DNA of 64,000 bases from the NCBI RefSeq assembly GCF_022879595.1, contig NZ_CP084265.1, forward strand, positions 868,001 through 932,000. Direction: 5' to 3'. A program made the translations under genes and the position numbers. Shown here piece after piece: positions 50,951 through 59,075 of the stretch; the first letter of the stretch is position 1, and every line of letters begins with the position of its first letter. The DNA is from Caballeronia sp. Lep1P3 (lineage in GTDB: Bacteria; Pseudomonadota; Gammaproteobacteria; Burkholderiales; Burkholderiaceae). The notes below the pieces were generated by a model that was given only the letters and a program-made list of their open reading frames with translations, searched no databases and was not told the DNA's origin.

Positions 50951-52027
50951 ATGCGAATTCTCCAGGTCGTGCTGGCGCCTCGCCTTTCGGGGGCGGAAGT
51001 GCTCGCGAAGGGCGTCGCGATCGGACATCAGCGGGCAGGACACGATGTCTGCATCGCCTCGCTGATGCCCGAGCACGACGACTTCACCCATATCAGCGCG
51101 GAATTGCGCGCGCACGGCGTCTCCTGTCTTTTTCCGGCGAAAAACCCGAGCAAGCTCGGACGCCTGCTGTTCCTGCACGGCGCGATCCGGCGCTTCCGGC
51201 CGGACATCATCTTCGCGCACGCGACGATTCCCGCGCTCTACGTGCGCATGTTGCCGACGCGCGTGCCGATCGTCTGGGTGATGCATTCGGGCGCGAACGA
51301 TTTCGCCAACGCCGCGCTGATGCGCGCCGAGCGCCTGCTGTCGAGCCGGGCGAAGGCGGTGATCGGCGTGTCGCAGAAGACCATCGACGACTACGTGAAA
51401 GAGATCGGCGCGCATCCGTCGATGATCGTCGTGCCGAACGGCGTCGATGTCTCGCGCTTCGCCGACGACGCTGGCCCGCGCGCGCCGGTCGCGGGCAAGC
51501 AGATCGTGCAGGTGGGCCGCTATATCCCCGAGAAAAACCAGTTGCAGACGGTCGATGCGTTCGCGCACGTCGCCCGCGCCGATCCCGAAGCGCGTCTGAT
51601 GTTGTGCGGCGTGATCGAGAATCTGGCGTATCACGCGGCGGTCGTCGAGCGCGTCGCGAAGCTCGGGCTGAATGAGCGCGTATCGATCGAAGGGCCGAAG
51701 CAGAACGTCGCGGAGATCCTGCGCGCATCGAGCGTGTTCGCGATGCCCTCGCGCTTCGAGGCGCACAGCATCGGCTTTCTGGAGGCGCTCGCGTCCGGCA
51801 TTCCGGTGGTCGCGAATTCGATCGCGTCGTTTGCGTTCGCGGGCGGCTTTCCGTCCGTGCAACTGCTCGATACGAGCGATACGGACGCCTACGGCCGCGC
51901 GCTCCTCGATGCGCTTTCGCAGTCGCGCGCCACGCGAGCGCTGCACGGACTGACGCTGCAAAGCACGGCGGATCGCTATCTCGCGATCGCGCGCGACGTA
52001 TTGAACGTGCGCGTCGGGCTGACCTGA
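50951..52027 (+). CDS. Glycosyltransferase family 4
   Basis: A 358-residue GT-B fold glycosyltransferase. It opens MRILQVVLAPRLSGAEVLA, and the donor-binding EX7E region is FEAHSIGFLEALASGIPVVAN near residue 271. The interdomain motif VGRYIPEKNQLQTVDAFA is also typical. The start at 50951 is the first Met of the fold and has GAGGG upstream. It is monocistronic, closed by a terminator. The sugar and acceptor are unknown. Confidence 0.85.
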   Translation: MRILQVVLAPRLSGAEVLAKGVAIGHQRAGHDVCIASLMPEHDDFTHISAELRAHGVSCLFPAKNPSKLGRLLFLHGAIRRFRPDIIFAHATIPALYVRMLPTRVPIVWVMHSGANDFANAALMRAERLLSSRAKAVIGVSQKTIDDYVKEIGAHPSMIVVPNGVDVSRFADDAGPRAPVAGKQIVQVGRYIPEKNQLQTVDAFAHVARADPEARLMLCGVIENLAYHAAVVERVAKLGLNERVSIEGPKQNVAEILRASSVFAMPSRFEAHSIGFLEALASGIPVVANSIASFAFAGGFPSVQLLDTSDTDAYGRALLDALSQSRATRALHGLTLQSTADRYLAIARDVLNVRVGLT

Positions 52028-52059
52028 TCGACTTCTGATCGACTTCTGATCGATGACAA

Positions 52060-52096
52060 AACGCGCCGCCCGATATTCGAGCGGCGCGTTTTTTAT
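52060..52096. terminator. Terminator between the convergent GT4 and PIG-L genes
   Basis: Stem AACGCGCCGC / GCGGCGCGTT (52060-52069, 52081-52090) followed by TTTTATT on the plus strand, with AAAA on the left side for the other strand. It is preceded by an 11-base direct repeat TGATCGACTTC (two copies plus a partial third). Confidence 0.85.
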
Positions 52097-54531
52097 TGCG
52101 GGTTCCAGTACGCGAGCGTCTTGATCCAGAGCGATTCGGAGAACAGCCCCGGCAGATCGCCCCAAATCCGAACCGGACCGAGCCTGAACGACGTGTCGAA
52201 GTCGTAGCCCGCGATGCTCGGCGCGCCGCCCGTGTAATAGAACTGCTTGAGAAGCGCGTTGGCGCGTTTGAAGAGCATCAGCGTCGCGTGGTTGTCGTGG
52301 TCGTTGCGGCGGATGAGCGCGGGCATCGAATCCGCGTACGACGTGTCGTGAAGCGTCGCGCTTTCCTGCGCGGGGCCGAAGCGCGCGCCGCCCTTCACTG
52401 TAAAGACGCGCGTGCTCGCGGAATCGGCGCACGGCGCGAGGATCGCGAGATCGTCGATGCCGTCGCCGTCGATGTCGCCCGAAGCCACTTTCACGCGCGC
52501 GGCCTGAAACTGCGGGTACACGTTCGTGCGATAGCGCGCGTTGAACGCGTCTCCCGTGCTCGCGAAGGACGACAGCGCGAGCGCGCCATCGACGTCTTCC
52601 ATCGCGATGAGCCCCGCATGCGGCGACCCGGCGACGCGTGCGGGCAGAAAGCGGGCGCTCGCATCCAGTTCGCGCGCCGCGAGCCAGAGCGCGGGCGCGC
52701 TGCCGGTCGAAGCCGTCGAAGCTGTCGAAGCTGTCGCGCCCGCCGAAGCGATCACCCACAAGTCGAGTCCCGCGTCCTTGCGCTTTTGCGCGATCAGCAC
52801 GTCGGCGCGGCCATCGCCGTTAAAGTCGCCCGCGACGTATTGCTGCGCGGTGTCCGGCGTGAAGGCGGCGCTCGTCTGGAACCACAGGCGCGGCGCTTCG
52901 AAGTGCGTGCCCGCGCTGCGCAGAAGCCAGAACGCGGTGCCGCCATCGCGCGGCGTGACGGCCATCAGATCGGCACGGCCGTCGCCGTGGAAATCGCCGA
53001 GCAGAAAGCGCGCGTTCTCGAAACACAGCGTGTCGGCCTGACAGGTGGGCGCGGTTGCCTGCGGATCGAACGGCACCGCGTTGAGATACCACGGCGCGGC
53101 TTGATCGATGCGCGACATTTCCCCGACCCAGACGTTGAAGCCCGGCCCGTCCTTGCGACGCTGCACGTAGACGGTGCTGTCGCGGCCCGTGCCGCGCACG
53201 TCGCCGTAGAGGGCGCCGTCCTGCCGCGTGTCGGTCCAGACGGTTTTCGGCGACGGCGACCATCGATCCTTCGCGGTCAGGAGCGCGCAGCGGCCGGCGG
53301 CGGGCGCGCCGTCCTTTTCGCCGAGGCAGTGATTGAGCGGCGTGTACACGAAGCCGAAGTCCCACGGCGTCCAGTGCTGCGACGCGCGCGTCGCGTCGCA
53401 CGCTTCCTCGACGAGGCCGGAATCGCGCTCGGCGATGCACGCGCGCGTGGCCGCGTTGACGAAGAGCGCGTCGTTCTTTTCACCGGGCGTCGCGGGCAAT
53501 TGCTGCCAGAACCAGTTCTGCGATGCATCGCCCGAACAGGCGGCGAGGCGCGGCGCATTCCCGGCGCCGCCGGATTCGAGGCATCGGCTGGAATATTCGT
53601 TGACGAGTTGAAACGGCTGCAACTGGAAGTCCGGGCCGGCGTCGCTCGCGCGCGCGGTGCGGAAGTATCGGCGCGCGACCCAGTTGCCGTCCCACATGTA
53701 TTCGCCGAAGACGTGGCCGGCGTCGTCGCCGTCGACGGAAAAGTAGCTGCCGACGACGTCGCGCTTACGAAGCGTCTGCGCGGCGTCGAGATTCTTGGGC
53801 AGGCCGCCCGTGGGATAGGTGACGTGATAGCCGATGGGCAAGTCGCGCCCGAGGCTCTGCGCGACGACGCGCGTGATGCGCGCGGCGTAGATGTGATCCG
53901 GATGCTCCATGAACGCAACGGTATCCGGATTGAGCGTGTAAATCTCCGTGGCTTGCGCGAGGATGGCGCGCAGGCTCGCCGAGAGCGACGCGCGGTCGTA
54001 GGTCGTCGGGCCGGTGCCATCCGCGTGCAGCGGATACGTCGTGAGCGTTTCTCCGCGATCCCACAAGAGTCCAAGCGGCACTTTTCCGCCGCGCACGCCG
54101 CCGCCGGGCAAGCGCAGTTCGAGCAGCTTGACGCGCGGCTGCTGCGCGAGCACGAGCTGGTGCACGGGCTTGCCGGCGAACATGACGGTCGATTCGCGCC
54201 ACCGGTCGGGCACGCCGGCCATGCGGGCATAGGCGAGCTTGGTGCCTTTCTCGCGCAGCAGCACGTAGTCGAACTTCGCGCCGTTCGCGCCGCCGACGAG
54301 GTGGACCGTGGTCACGCACCAGCCGGCGTCGAGCTTGTCGCTGATGCCGGGATTGACGAAGAGCAGGTCGTCGTCCAGATGCGCGACCACGGTGACGAGC
54401 GTACCGGCGCGGCAATCCGGCGAAACGGGCGCCGATGCAGCGCGGGCGTGGGCAGGCAGGAAGAGGGCAGACGCGGCGCAGACGAACGCGAACGATGTGC
54501 GAATCGTGTTGATCCATCTGTTCTTGTACAT
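52093..54531 (-). CDS. Secreted PIG-L deacetylase / lectin-like / FG-GAP fusion protein
   Basis: An 812-residue exported protein (signal peptide about residues 1-31, ending AHARA). Residues 40-270 are a PIG-L/LmbE-type zinc deacetylase: AHLDDDLLFVNPG gives His51-x-Asp53-Asp54 and the distal His lies in FMEHPDHIYAAR. Residues about 310-440 look like a ricin-B type beta-trefoil (NEYSSRCLESGG, ASQNWFWQQ, ASQHWTPWDF). Residues about 450-800 hold FG-GAP/VCBS-like repeats (GDFHGDGRADLMAV, GDFNGDGRADVLIA, GDIDGDGIDDLAIL). This suggests an extracellular de-N-acetylase with carbohydrate-binding modules; the substrate is unknown. Confidence 0.82.
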   Translation of the reverse strand: MYKNRWINTIRTSFAFVCAASALFLPAHARAASAPVSPDCRAGTLVTVVAHLDDDLLFVNPGISDKLDAGWCVTTVHLVGGANGAKFDYVLLREKGTKLAYARMAGVPDRWRESTVMFAGKPVHQLVLAQQPRVKLLELRLPGGGVRGGKVPLGLLWDRGETLTTYPLHADGTGPTTYDRASLSASLRAILAQATEIYTLNPDTVAFMEHPDHIYAARITRVVAQSLGRDLPIGYHVTYPTGGLPKNLDAAQTLRKRDVVGSYFSVDGDDAGHVFGEYMWDGNWVARRYFRTARASDAGPDFQLQPFQLVNEYSSRCLESGGAGNAPRLAACSGDASQNWFWQQLPATPGEKNDALFVNAATRACIAERDSGLVEEACDATRASQHWTPWDFGFVYTPLNHCLGEKDGAPAAGRCALLTAKDRWSPSPKTVWTDTRQDGALYGDVRGTGRDSTVYVQRRKDGPGFNVWVGEMSRIDQAAPWYLNAVPFDPQATAPTCQADTLCFENARFLLGDFHGDGRADLMAVTPRDGGTAFWLLRSAGTHFEAPRLWFQTSAAFTPDTAQQYVAGDFNGDGRADVLIAQKRKDAGLDLWVIASAGATASTASTASTGSAPALWLAARELDASARFLPARVAGSPHAGLIAMEDVDGALALSSFASTGDAFNARYRTNVYPQFQAARVKVASGDIDGDGIDDLAILAPCADSASTRVFTVKGGARFGPAQESATLHDTSYADSMPALIRRNDHDNHATLMLFKRANALLKQFYYTGGAPSIAGYDFDTSFRLGPVRIWGDLPGLFSESLWIKTLAYWNPQ

Positions 54532-54783
54532 GCTTTTCCCGTAGCCGAGAGCCGGTCAGAGATAAAGCTGAAGATTGCCGGGGTATCGCCGACGCGGTCG
54601 GTTGCCGAGCGAACATGTATGGAGGATGGAGCTTTGGCTTGCGGCAGGCGGATCGCGCGCTCCGGATTCCTGACCCGCAGCAACTTATTCGGATGGCTCC
54701 GATTCGACGCGCACGCAGCGGCATCTATTCTCTCGGCGTAGCTCGCGTCGTCTCTGCCGCAGCTACGTCTCTCAAGAATGTTT

Positions 54784-54809
54784 GCCCCGCTTCGTGCGGG
54801 GCTTTTTTT
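54784..54809 (+). terminator. Orphan intrinsic terminator
   Basis: Stem GCCCCGC / GCGGGGC (54784-54790, 54796-54802), TTCGT loop, seven T (54803-54809). No annotated plus-strand gene lies upstream for more than 2.5 kb, so it may end a small RNA. Confidence 0.8.
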
Positions 54810-54843
54810 GCGGGCGTTTTCCGTGCTTGGTTTTCGGCGCGCA

Positions 54844-54881
54844 AAAGAAAAAAAACCCGCGACGCTTGCGCGAATCGCGGG
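54844..54881 (-). terminator. Terminator of the PAAR-amidase-immunity operon
   Basis: Stem CCCGCGA / TCGCGGG (54856-54862, 54875-54881); on the minus strand it ends in eight T followed by CTTTT. It lies about 130 bases after the immunity gene. Confidence 0.8.
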
Positions 54882-55011
54882 CCGATGGACTAAATGATGA
54901 ACCGGAAACGGTATTGGCAGACAGACTACTCGAAAGAGCAAAGATTCAATCACACAGAATTGAATCCGGTGACGCGGCGATTACGTTGCCTAAAATTCGG
55001 CGCGGAGGGTT

Positions 55012-55326
55012 CTACAGATAGTCGGGAATCGCCTCTTTACATTTATCCAGCGATTGTGTGCTATTAGCGGTGATGCCGAACCGATACTTGCAATAGTCGG
55101 AAAAAGCGGCGCGATCAGCACGGCGCAATTGGTCGATTGGCACGTCATCACCTTCGTTAGCAAAGGGGTCGTAAAATTCCATCTGCAACGTAGGATATTG
55201 CTTGACAAAGAAAGTCGTCTGCACCCCTTCGTCAAGGTAAGACTTGACATAGCCCGTATACATGACCAGTGTAATGACGACGCACGCCGCCAAAAGCAGC
55301 CCCAGATACTTTCTCGTTGCTTTCAC
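55012..55326 (-). CDS. Candidate T6SS immunity protein, membrane-anchored
   Basis: A 104-residue protein starting at a GTG that shares four bases (GTGA) with the amidase stop. Residues 7-25 (YLGLLLAACVVITLVMYTG) form one membrane helix or an uncleaved signal; the rest (VKSYLDEGVQTTFFVKQYP, then two Cys in DYCKYRF and LDKCKE) would lie in the periplasm. I recognise no named family. Position directly after a peptidoglycan amidase effector, tight coupling and periplasmic topology make it the likely cognate immunity protein. The base composition is less GC-rich than most of the window. Confidence 0.65.
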   Translation of the reverse strand: MKATRKYLGLLLAACVVITLVMYTGYVKSYLDEGVQTTFFVKQYPTLQMEFYDPFANEGDDVPIDQLRRADRAAFSDYCKYRFGITANSTQSLDKCKEAIPDYL

Positions 55327-55907
55327 GGCGCGCTCAGTCCTGTCGTTCTCCGAAGTCCTGCAACGAGCGACAGGCCTACGTTGCCTGGACAAATCTTGCC
55401 TTCTCCTAGTTGACCAGGAAATTCGCGATGGCCGCCGAGCGTGGTAATGTAGAAGAAGTCCCGCAGAATGTCGATAAATCGATGGACGGATTGCTTCTGC
55501 TCATCGGGTACTTGGGGATGGTTGTTCAAGCCGATTGCGTTCAAAAATTTTCGAACTTTGGCGACGCGATCACCCCCTTCTTCAGGATCCGTCAGATTTT
55601 CCATTAGCAGGATGCCAATTACGCCAGTGTTGTAGTTATGTAGATTTTCGCCCTTGAATCGAATATCCCGGCCCTCGAAAATGTTGCCAAAACAATCGCG
55701 GGCGTAGTGATATCCGATATCGTCACTCGGCGCAACGCTTTTTCCCATCTGCATGTCTTGAATCTCTTGCAGTTGGAGAGCGGCAGGACCGCAAGAGAAA
55801 CTGCGCCCCGCATGGTGAATGGCGATCATGCTGTAGTCCCAGTCGTTAGTCATACGCTCCGAACGATTTTTGTGCGCAGCCCAATCCGACCGTTCCACAA
55901 AATTCAT
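55323..55907 (-). CDS. Zinc N-acetylmuramoyl-L-alanine amidase (PGRP/Amidase_2), candidate T6SS effector
   Basis: A 194-residue amidase without a signal peptide. Zinc-ligand motifs are IAIHHAGRS (His), and GGHREFPGQLGEGKICPGN (second His and a Cys); DDIGYHYARDCFGNIFEGRD is the central PGRP/Amidase_2 strand. It would cleave the amide bond between MurNAc and L-Ala. Lack of a signal and position 143 bases after a PAAR gene fit delivery by a type VI secretion system. I chose the ATG at 55907 because AAGG precedes it; a GTG at 55964 is in frame without a ribosome-binding site. Confidence 0.75.
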   Translation of the reverse strand: MNFVERSDWAAHKNRSERMTNDWDYSMIAIHHAGRSFSCGPAALQLQEIQDMQMGKSVAPSDDIGYHYARDCFGNIFEGRDIRFKGENLHNYNTGVIGILLMENLTDPEEGGDRVAKVRKFLNAIGLNNHPQVPDEQKQSVHRFIDILRDFFYITTLGGHREFPGQLGEGKICPGNVGLSLVAGLRRTTGLSAP

Positions 55908-56050
55908 GCCGCCTTGACGAACACGATTGATAATCGCCTGCCGAGTTGCGGCTCGATTATTCACAGAGATAGATATCGCGCTGCCCTGCTATCTCCAGTC
56001 GCCGAACGAGTCGATGTCCAATGGCCAATGTTGTAATCTGCGGCCATATA

Positions 56051-56647
56051 CTACGCCCTTGTCCCCGGTTTGAGTTCGCGTTTCGGTGACGAGAAAACGA
56101 CGTGCAAGTCGATAATGCTCTCGCCGTCTGTGTCAATCTTTGCGTACCCGCTCGCGTCCGTTTTGCCGAATCGTTCGATTCCTGCTACGCGAGCGACGAA
56201 ACTCTGGTTGCACAGCGGCTCGCCAGTAACGCTGTCCTGCACATAGAACCAACTCGTATGCTTGCCTTCACCGCCAACGTGCTTGGCAGTGTCTGTGGTT
56301 GCCGCTGAGTTAGCCGCATTGGCTGCACTCTGCGACTTGGCGCCGAGGCTCTCGGCCATGTCGTCATACCAAGCCTCGCCAGCGAGCATAGCGAAGATGC
56401 GCGGATGCTCGGAGCAACCGCACACAACTACATCGTCATGGGCTGCAATTTCGCTCGTAAAGAAGTTCATGCGACGCGGCCCGCCATCCTTGGCGATGTA
56501 TCCGGTAGTTTTGCAGACCGGACAGTAAGCCGCGCCGTCAATGAGTGCGACTTGGTGGCCGTGAACGAGAAACTGCGGTCCGTCGTAAGAGCAAATTTCG
56601 CCATCGTTGTCGAGCTTATCTCCGACAACCGCTATACGACGCATCAT
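56051..56647 (-). CDS. PAAR-domain protein with C-terminal extension
   Basis: A 198-residue protein. Residues 1-90 are a PAAR domain (VVGDKLDNDGEI, VHGHQVALIDGAAYCPVCKTTG, AHDDVVVCGCSEHP), which caps the VgrG spike of a type VI secretion system through a zinc-bound cone. Residues 130-198 (WFYVQDSVTGEPLCNQSFVA then KTDASGYAKIDTDG) look like a beta-sandwich of transthyretin/Ig-like type that may bind the effector. GAGGA precedes the ATG, and the start overlaps a short upstream frame by four bases. No other T6SS genes are in the window. Confidence 0.82.
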   Translation of the reverse strand: MMRRIAVVGDKLDNDGEICSYDGPQFLVHGHQVALIDGAAYCPVCKTTGYIAKDGGPRRMNFFTSEIAAHDDVVVCGCSEHPRIFAMLAGEAWYDDMAESLGAKSQSAANAANSAATTDTAKHVGGEGKHTSWFYVQDSVTGEPLCNQSFVARVAGIERFGKTDASGYAKIDTDGESIIDLHVVFSSPKRELKPGTRA

Positions 56648-56745
56648 GTCCGATCCTCGTAATGCATTTTGTTATGCTTGATTATTGGCATGTATTTCAA
56701 GTCCTGTTTTAGATGCTCACCCGGCTTGAGCGGCATCGTAAGCAT
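56644..56745 (-). CDS. Short frame coupled to the PAAR gene, possibly a gene remnant
   Basis: A 33-residue frame (MLTMPLKPGEHLKQDLKYMP then IIKHNKMHYEDRT) whose TGA overlaps the PAAR ATG (ATGA). The frame remains open upstream, so this could be the end of a degraded longer gene. No domain is recognised. The four-base overlap is the only support for translation. Confidence 0.3.
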   Translation of the reverse strand: MLTMPLKPGEHLKQDLKYMPIIKHNKMHYEDRT

Positions 56746-56964
56746 ACGAGTGGCGCGAGGGCGCACAACAGGGCTCAGACGGACAAATGTCGAATTCAAC
56801 GAATTTTGACGGCATCGGAAAGCAGCACTACGGGGTTTTCTCGTGTGCTGTGAAGTCTGGCGCCTGGTTGCGCCGGAACAGGCTTGGCGGATCGTCATTC
56901 TCAACCTGCGACGCCTGCGCAATAGAGGCGAAGCGTTAGTTGGACTCCGCCCGCTCCTGACCAA

Positions 56965-57814
56965 AGCGGGTCGGTGCTTTCGTTCGCCTATGGCGGGACG
57001 TGGAGGGGAACGTGAAAGGAGCCGGTTAGTGGTTTGAGGCTCCGGTCCGCTAATCTTGTCACTATTCCCGCCCGTTTCTCTTCAGGGGGCGGCTTCGGGC
57101 TCGAATCGTCCTCACCGTCACCGGCGCGGTCAAGATAGAACGTCGGATTAGTCAAACGTCAAACGAGCGCTAGAGGCAATCGCTCGACGGAGCAAACCCT
57201 TTGCGACGGACAGGCCGCACGGCTGGATGCGATCGAATTGAGACTGTCGACAGCGCGGGCGAGCGCCAAGCTGTCAATGCAGCTTTTTTCAGGCCGCTCG
57301 CGCCGCGTTTCGTCGGATGTACGCCGCCGAACAGCGGCTAATGAATGAACTCGTTGACAGCGGCTCGTGCCGAGGATCAGCGCCCGGACATAGATAGCGG
57401 CAAGGACTCGCTGTGCGCGTTTTCTAGTCCGTGAATCAGACCGCAATTCGCGCCGTCGCTTTGCTGCGGTTTCCGTATTCACGGTGGCCGAGCAAGCGCG
57501 CCGCCTAACGATCGCGAGGCAGACGCGCCCGGCACTCGCGCAGCAGTGCAGTCAGGCGGCGCGTTCATCTCGCCAGTGCGCCGAATGCATGCCATGCGTG
57601 CGCCCGCTGAGTGAGGCAATGAGCTTGCCAACGTCACTGCACGGCCCCGTCGCCCTTTCCGCGAACTCGACCTGGAGCGATGCCCAGAATCAACGCCGCC
57701 GCATACGTCAACGAGAAGGTATCCGAGATCCTGCAAAGGTCGATTCGTCCATCCGGTTGTATCGAGCGTCCGAAGTAAAATCTTCCGGCCGATGATGGGC
57801 TATTGGATGAGCTA
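56965..57814. other. Gene-poor stretch between the T6SS module and tmRNA
   Basis: About 850 bases in which no frame resembles a protein I know. The composition is mixed. A 32-codon frame at 57680-57778 (MPRINAAAYVNEKVSEILQ...) has GGAG upstream but no family match. I found no integrase and no repeat of the ssrA 3' end. It may be decayed DNA at an island boundary. Confidence 0.4.
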
Positions 57815-57861
57815 AAAGAAAAAAGCCCGCGTAAGTCACTGAGACCTACGGGGCTTTTTTT
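57815..57861. terminator. Terminator downstream of ssrA
   Basis: Stem AGCCC-CGTA / TACG-GGGCT (57824-57833 with 57847-57855, one bulged G) with A-rich sequence on the left (57815-57823) and seven T on the right. On the minus strand it lies just after the tmRNA 3' end; it can also act in the other direction. Confidence 0.8.
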
Positions 57862-57869
57862 CCAAAAGT

Positions 57870-58228
57870 TGGTGGAGGCGGCGGGAATCGAACCCGCGTC
57901 CAGAAGCGCTCTACGACCAGTTCTACATACTTAGTTCTGTCTTTTGATTTAACCGCAACGACGCGGACGAACACGCTGCGTTACGGCGATTCACTAAATT
58001 TTCGACTCGGGCGTCGTGACGCCACCAAAGCTTATCTGACGTATATGACCTCTCGTGGTATTGCTACCCTAACCCGTCAGCGAATTAGTGAGAGGACGGC
58101 TAGCCCTTAGGCTGCCAGTGCGAACGTATCGTCGTTTGCAGTTACGTTTTTCCCATTGATTAACGAGGTGACGGGTCCTCGGTATGCCCTAGCCGCTTCG
58201 CAACCCCTGTCGAAACCAGGTCGCCCCC
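57870..58228 (-). ncRNA. ssrA: Transfer-messenger RNA (tmRNA)
   Basis: A 359-base RNA that rescues stalled ribosomes. The 5' end GGGGGCGACCTGGTTTCGAC and the 3' end (T-arm GGGTTCGATTCCCGCC, encoded CCA at 57870-57872) form a 7-bp acceptor stem with one G-U pair. The resume codon GCA opens the tag ANDDTFALAA followed by TAA, TAA-type stop context and pseudoknot-forming sequence. A -10-like GATAAT lies at 58242-58247 (minus strand). The tag is that of Burkholderiaceae. Confidence 0.96.
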
Positions 58229-58306
58229 AAAGCGAAGTGAAATTATCCCACAAAGAGCCGCATGAGGCGAACGGCGTCGTTTTCAACACGCCTTTGCGCT
58301 CGTGAG

Positions 58307-59071
58307 CTACGCAATGTCGCGCAGCAGATGCTGCAACTCTTCCGGCGTATCGACGACGTGATCCGCGTGCCATCGGCGCGGCGGAATATCGTCGCCGCAA
58401 TAGCCGTACGCGGCCGCGACCGTGACCATTCCCGCGGCAAAGCCGGCCTGCACGTCCCGCAGATCGTCGCCGACGTAGACGATGCGCTCCGGCGCGACAT
58501 CCAGCAGTTCCGCCGCATGCAGGAGCGGCGCGGGATGCGGCTTCGAATGCGGCGTCGTGTCGCCGCACACGAGACAGCCCGCGCGCGTGTCGAGCCCGAG
58601 CAACGCGACGAGCGGCGTCGCGAGCCGCGCGACCTTGTTCGTCACGATGCCCCAGCGCACGCCGCGCGCGTCGAGTTGATCGAGCAACTCGGCGATGCCG
58701 GGAAAGAGCGTCGTCTCGATGCACAGATCCGCTTCGTAGTTGGCGAGGAACTCCTCGCGCATCGACGGGAATTCGTGATGTTCCGGGCCAATCTCGAACG
58801 CGCCGCCGAGCAGACCGCGCGCACCGGCCGACGCATACGGGCGCAACGCCTCGAGCGGGCGCATCTCGAGACCGCGGTCGTGGCGCATCTTGTTGACGGC
58901 TGCCACGAGGTCGGGCGCGGTGTCGGCGATGGTGCCGTCGAGATCGAACAGCACCGCCTGACAGAGACCCAGCGAGCGGCCTTCGGCGGCGCGTTGGGGC
59001 AGGGGAGTCGGATCGTCCGGCAGAGGCTTGGTCTGGATGATGCCCGTTTCGTCTTGATCTTCCTGGTTCAT
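58307..59071 (-). CDS. gph: Phosphoglycolate phosphatase (HAD family)
   Basis: A 254-residue HAD hydrolase. Motif I is LFDLDGTIADTAPD (Asp43 nucleophile, Asp45), motif II the Thr in IVTNK, motif III the Lys in SKPHPAP and motif IV in YVGDDLRDVQAG. The first 35 residues are an unconserved extension; the true start may be later. It lies four bases after ubiG, a linkage conserved in beta- and gamma-proteobacteria. Gph removes 2-phosphoglycolate; a MurNAc-6-phosphate phosphatase (MupP) is a close alternative. Confidence 0.88.
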   Translation of the reverse strand: MNQEDQDETGIIQTKPLPDDPTPLPQRAAEGRSLGLCQAVLFDLDGTIADTAPDLVAAVNKMRHDRGLEMRPLEALRPYASAGARGLLGGAFEIGPEHHEFPSMREEFLANYEADLCIETTLFPGIAELLDQLDARGVRWGIVTNKVARLATPLVALLGLDTRAGCLVCGDTTPHSKPHPAPLLHAAELLDVAPERIVYVGDDLRDVQAGFAAGMVTVAAAYGYCGDDIPPRRWHADHVVDTPEELQHLLRDIA

Positions 59072-59075
59072 CGCG

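Larger units (their letters stand above)
54532..55011. other. Intergenic region with two terminators
   Basis: About 480 bases between the PIG-L gene and the candidate immunity gene. A plus-strand terminator at 54784-54809 has no plus-strand gene in front of it, leaving room for a short RNA within about 54550-54800. A minus-strand terminator follows at 54844-54881. Bases 54895-55000 are noticeably less GC-rich. No protein gene is supported. Confidence 0.45.

Noticed and set aside
52096..54741. An 881-codon plus-strand frame opposite the PIG-L fusion gene.
   Set aside because: Antisense shadow; the minus-strand protein has a signal peptide and recognisable domains.
57159..57795. Three frames of 85-107 codons in the gene-poor stretch next to ssrA.
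   Set aside because: No ribosome-binding site or domain, overlapping on both strands, and Arg/Ser-rich shadow composition.
57870..57895. An attachment-site duplication of the ssrA 3' end near the T6SS module.
   Set aside because: I found no second copy of this sequence by eye in the window and no integrase gene.
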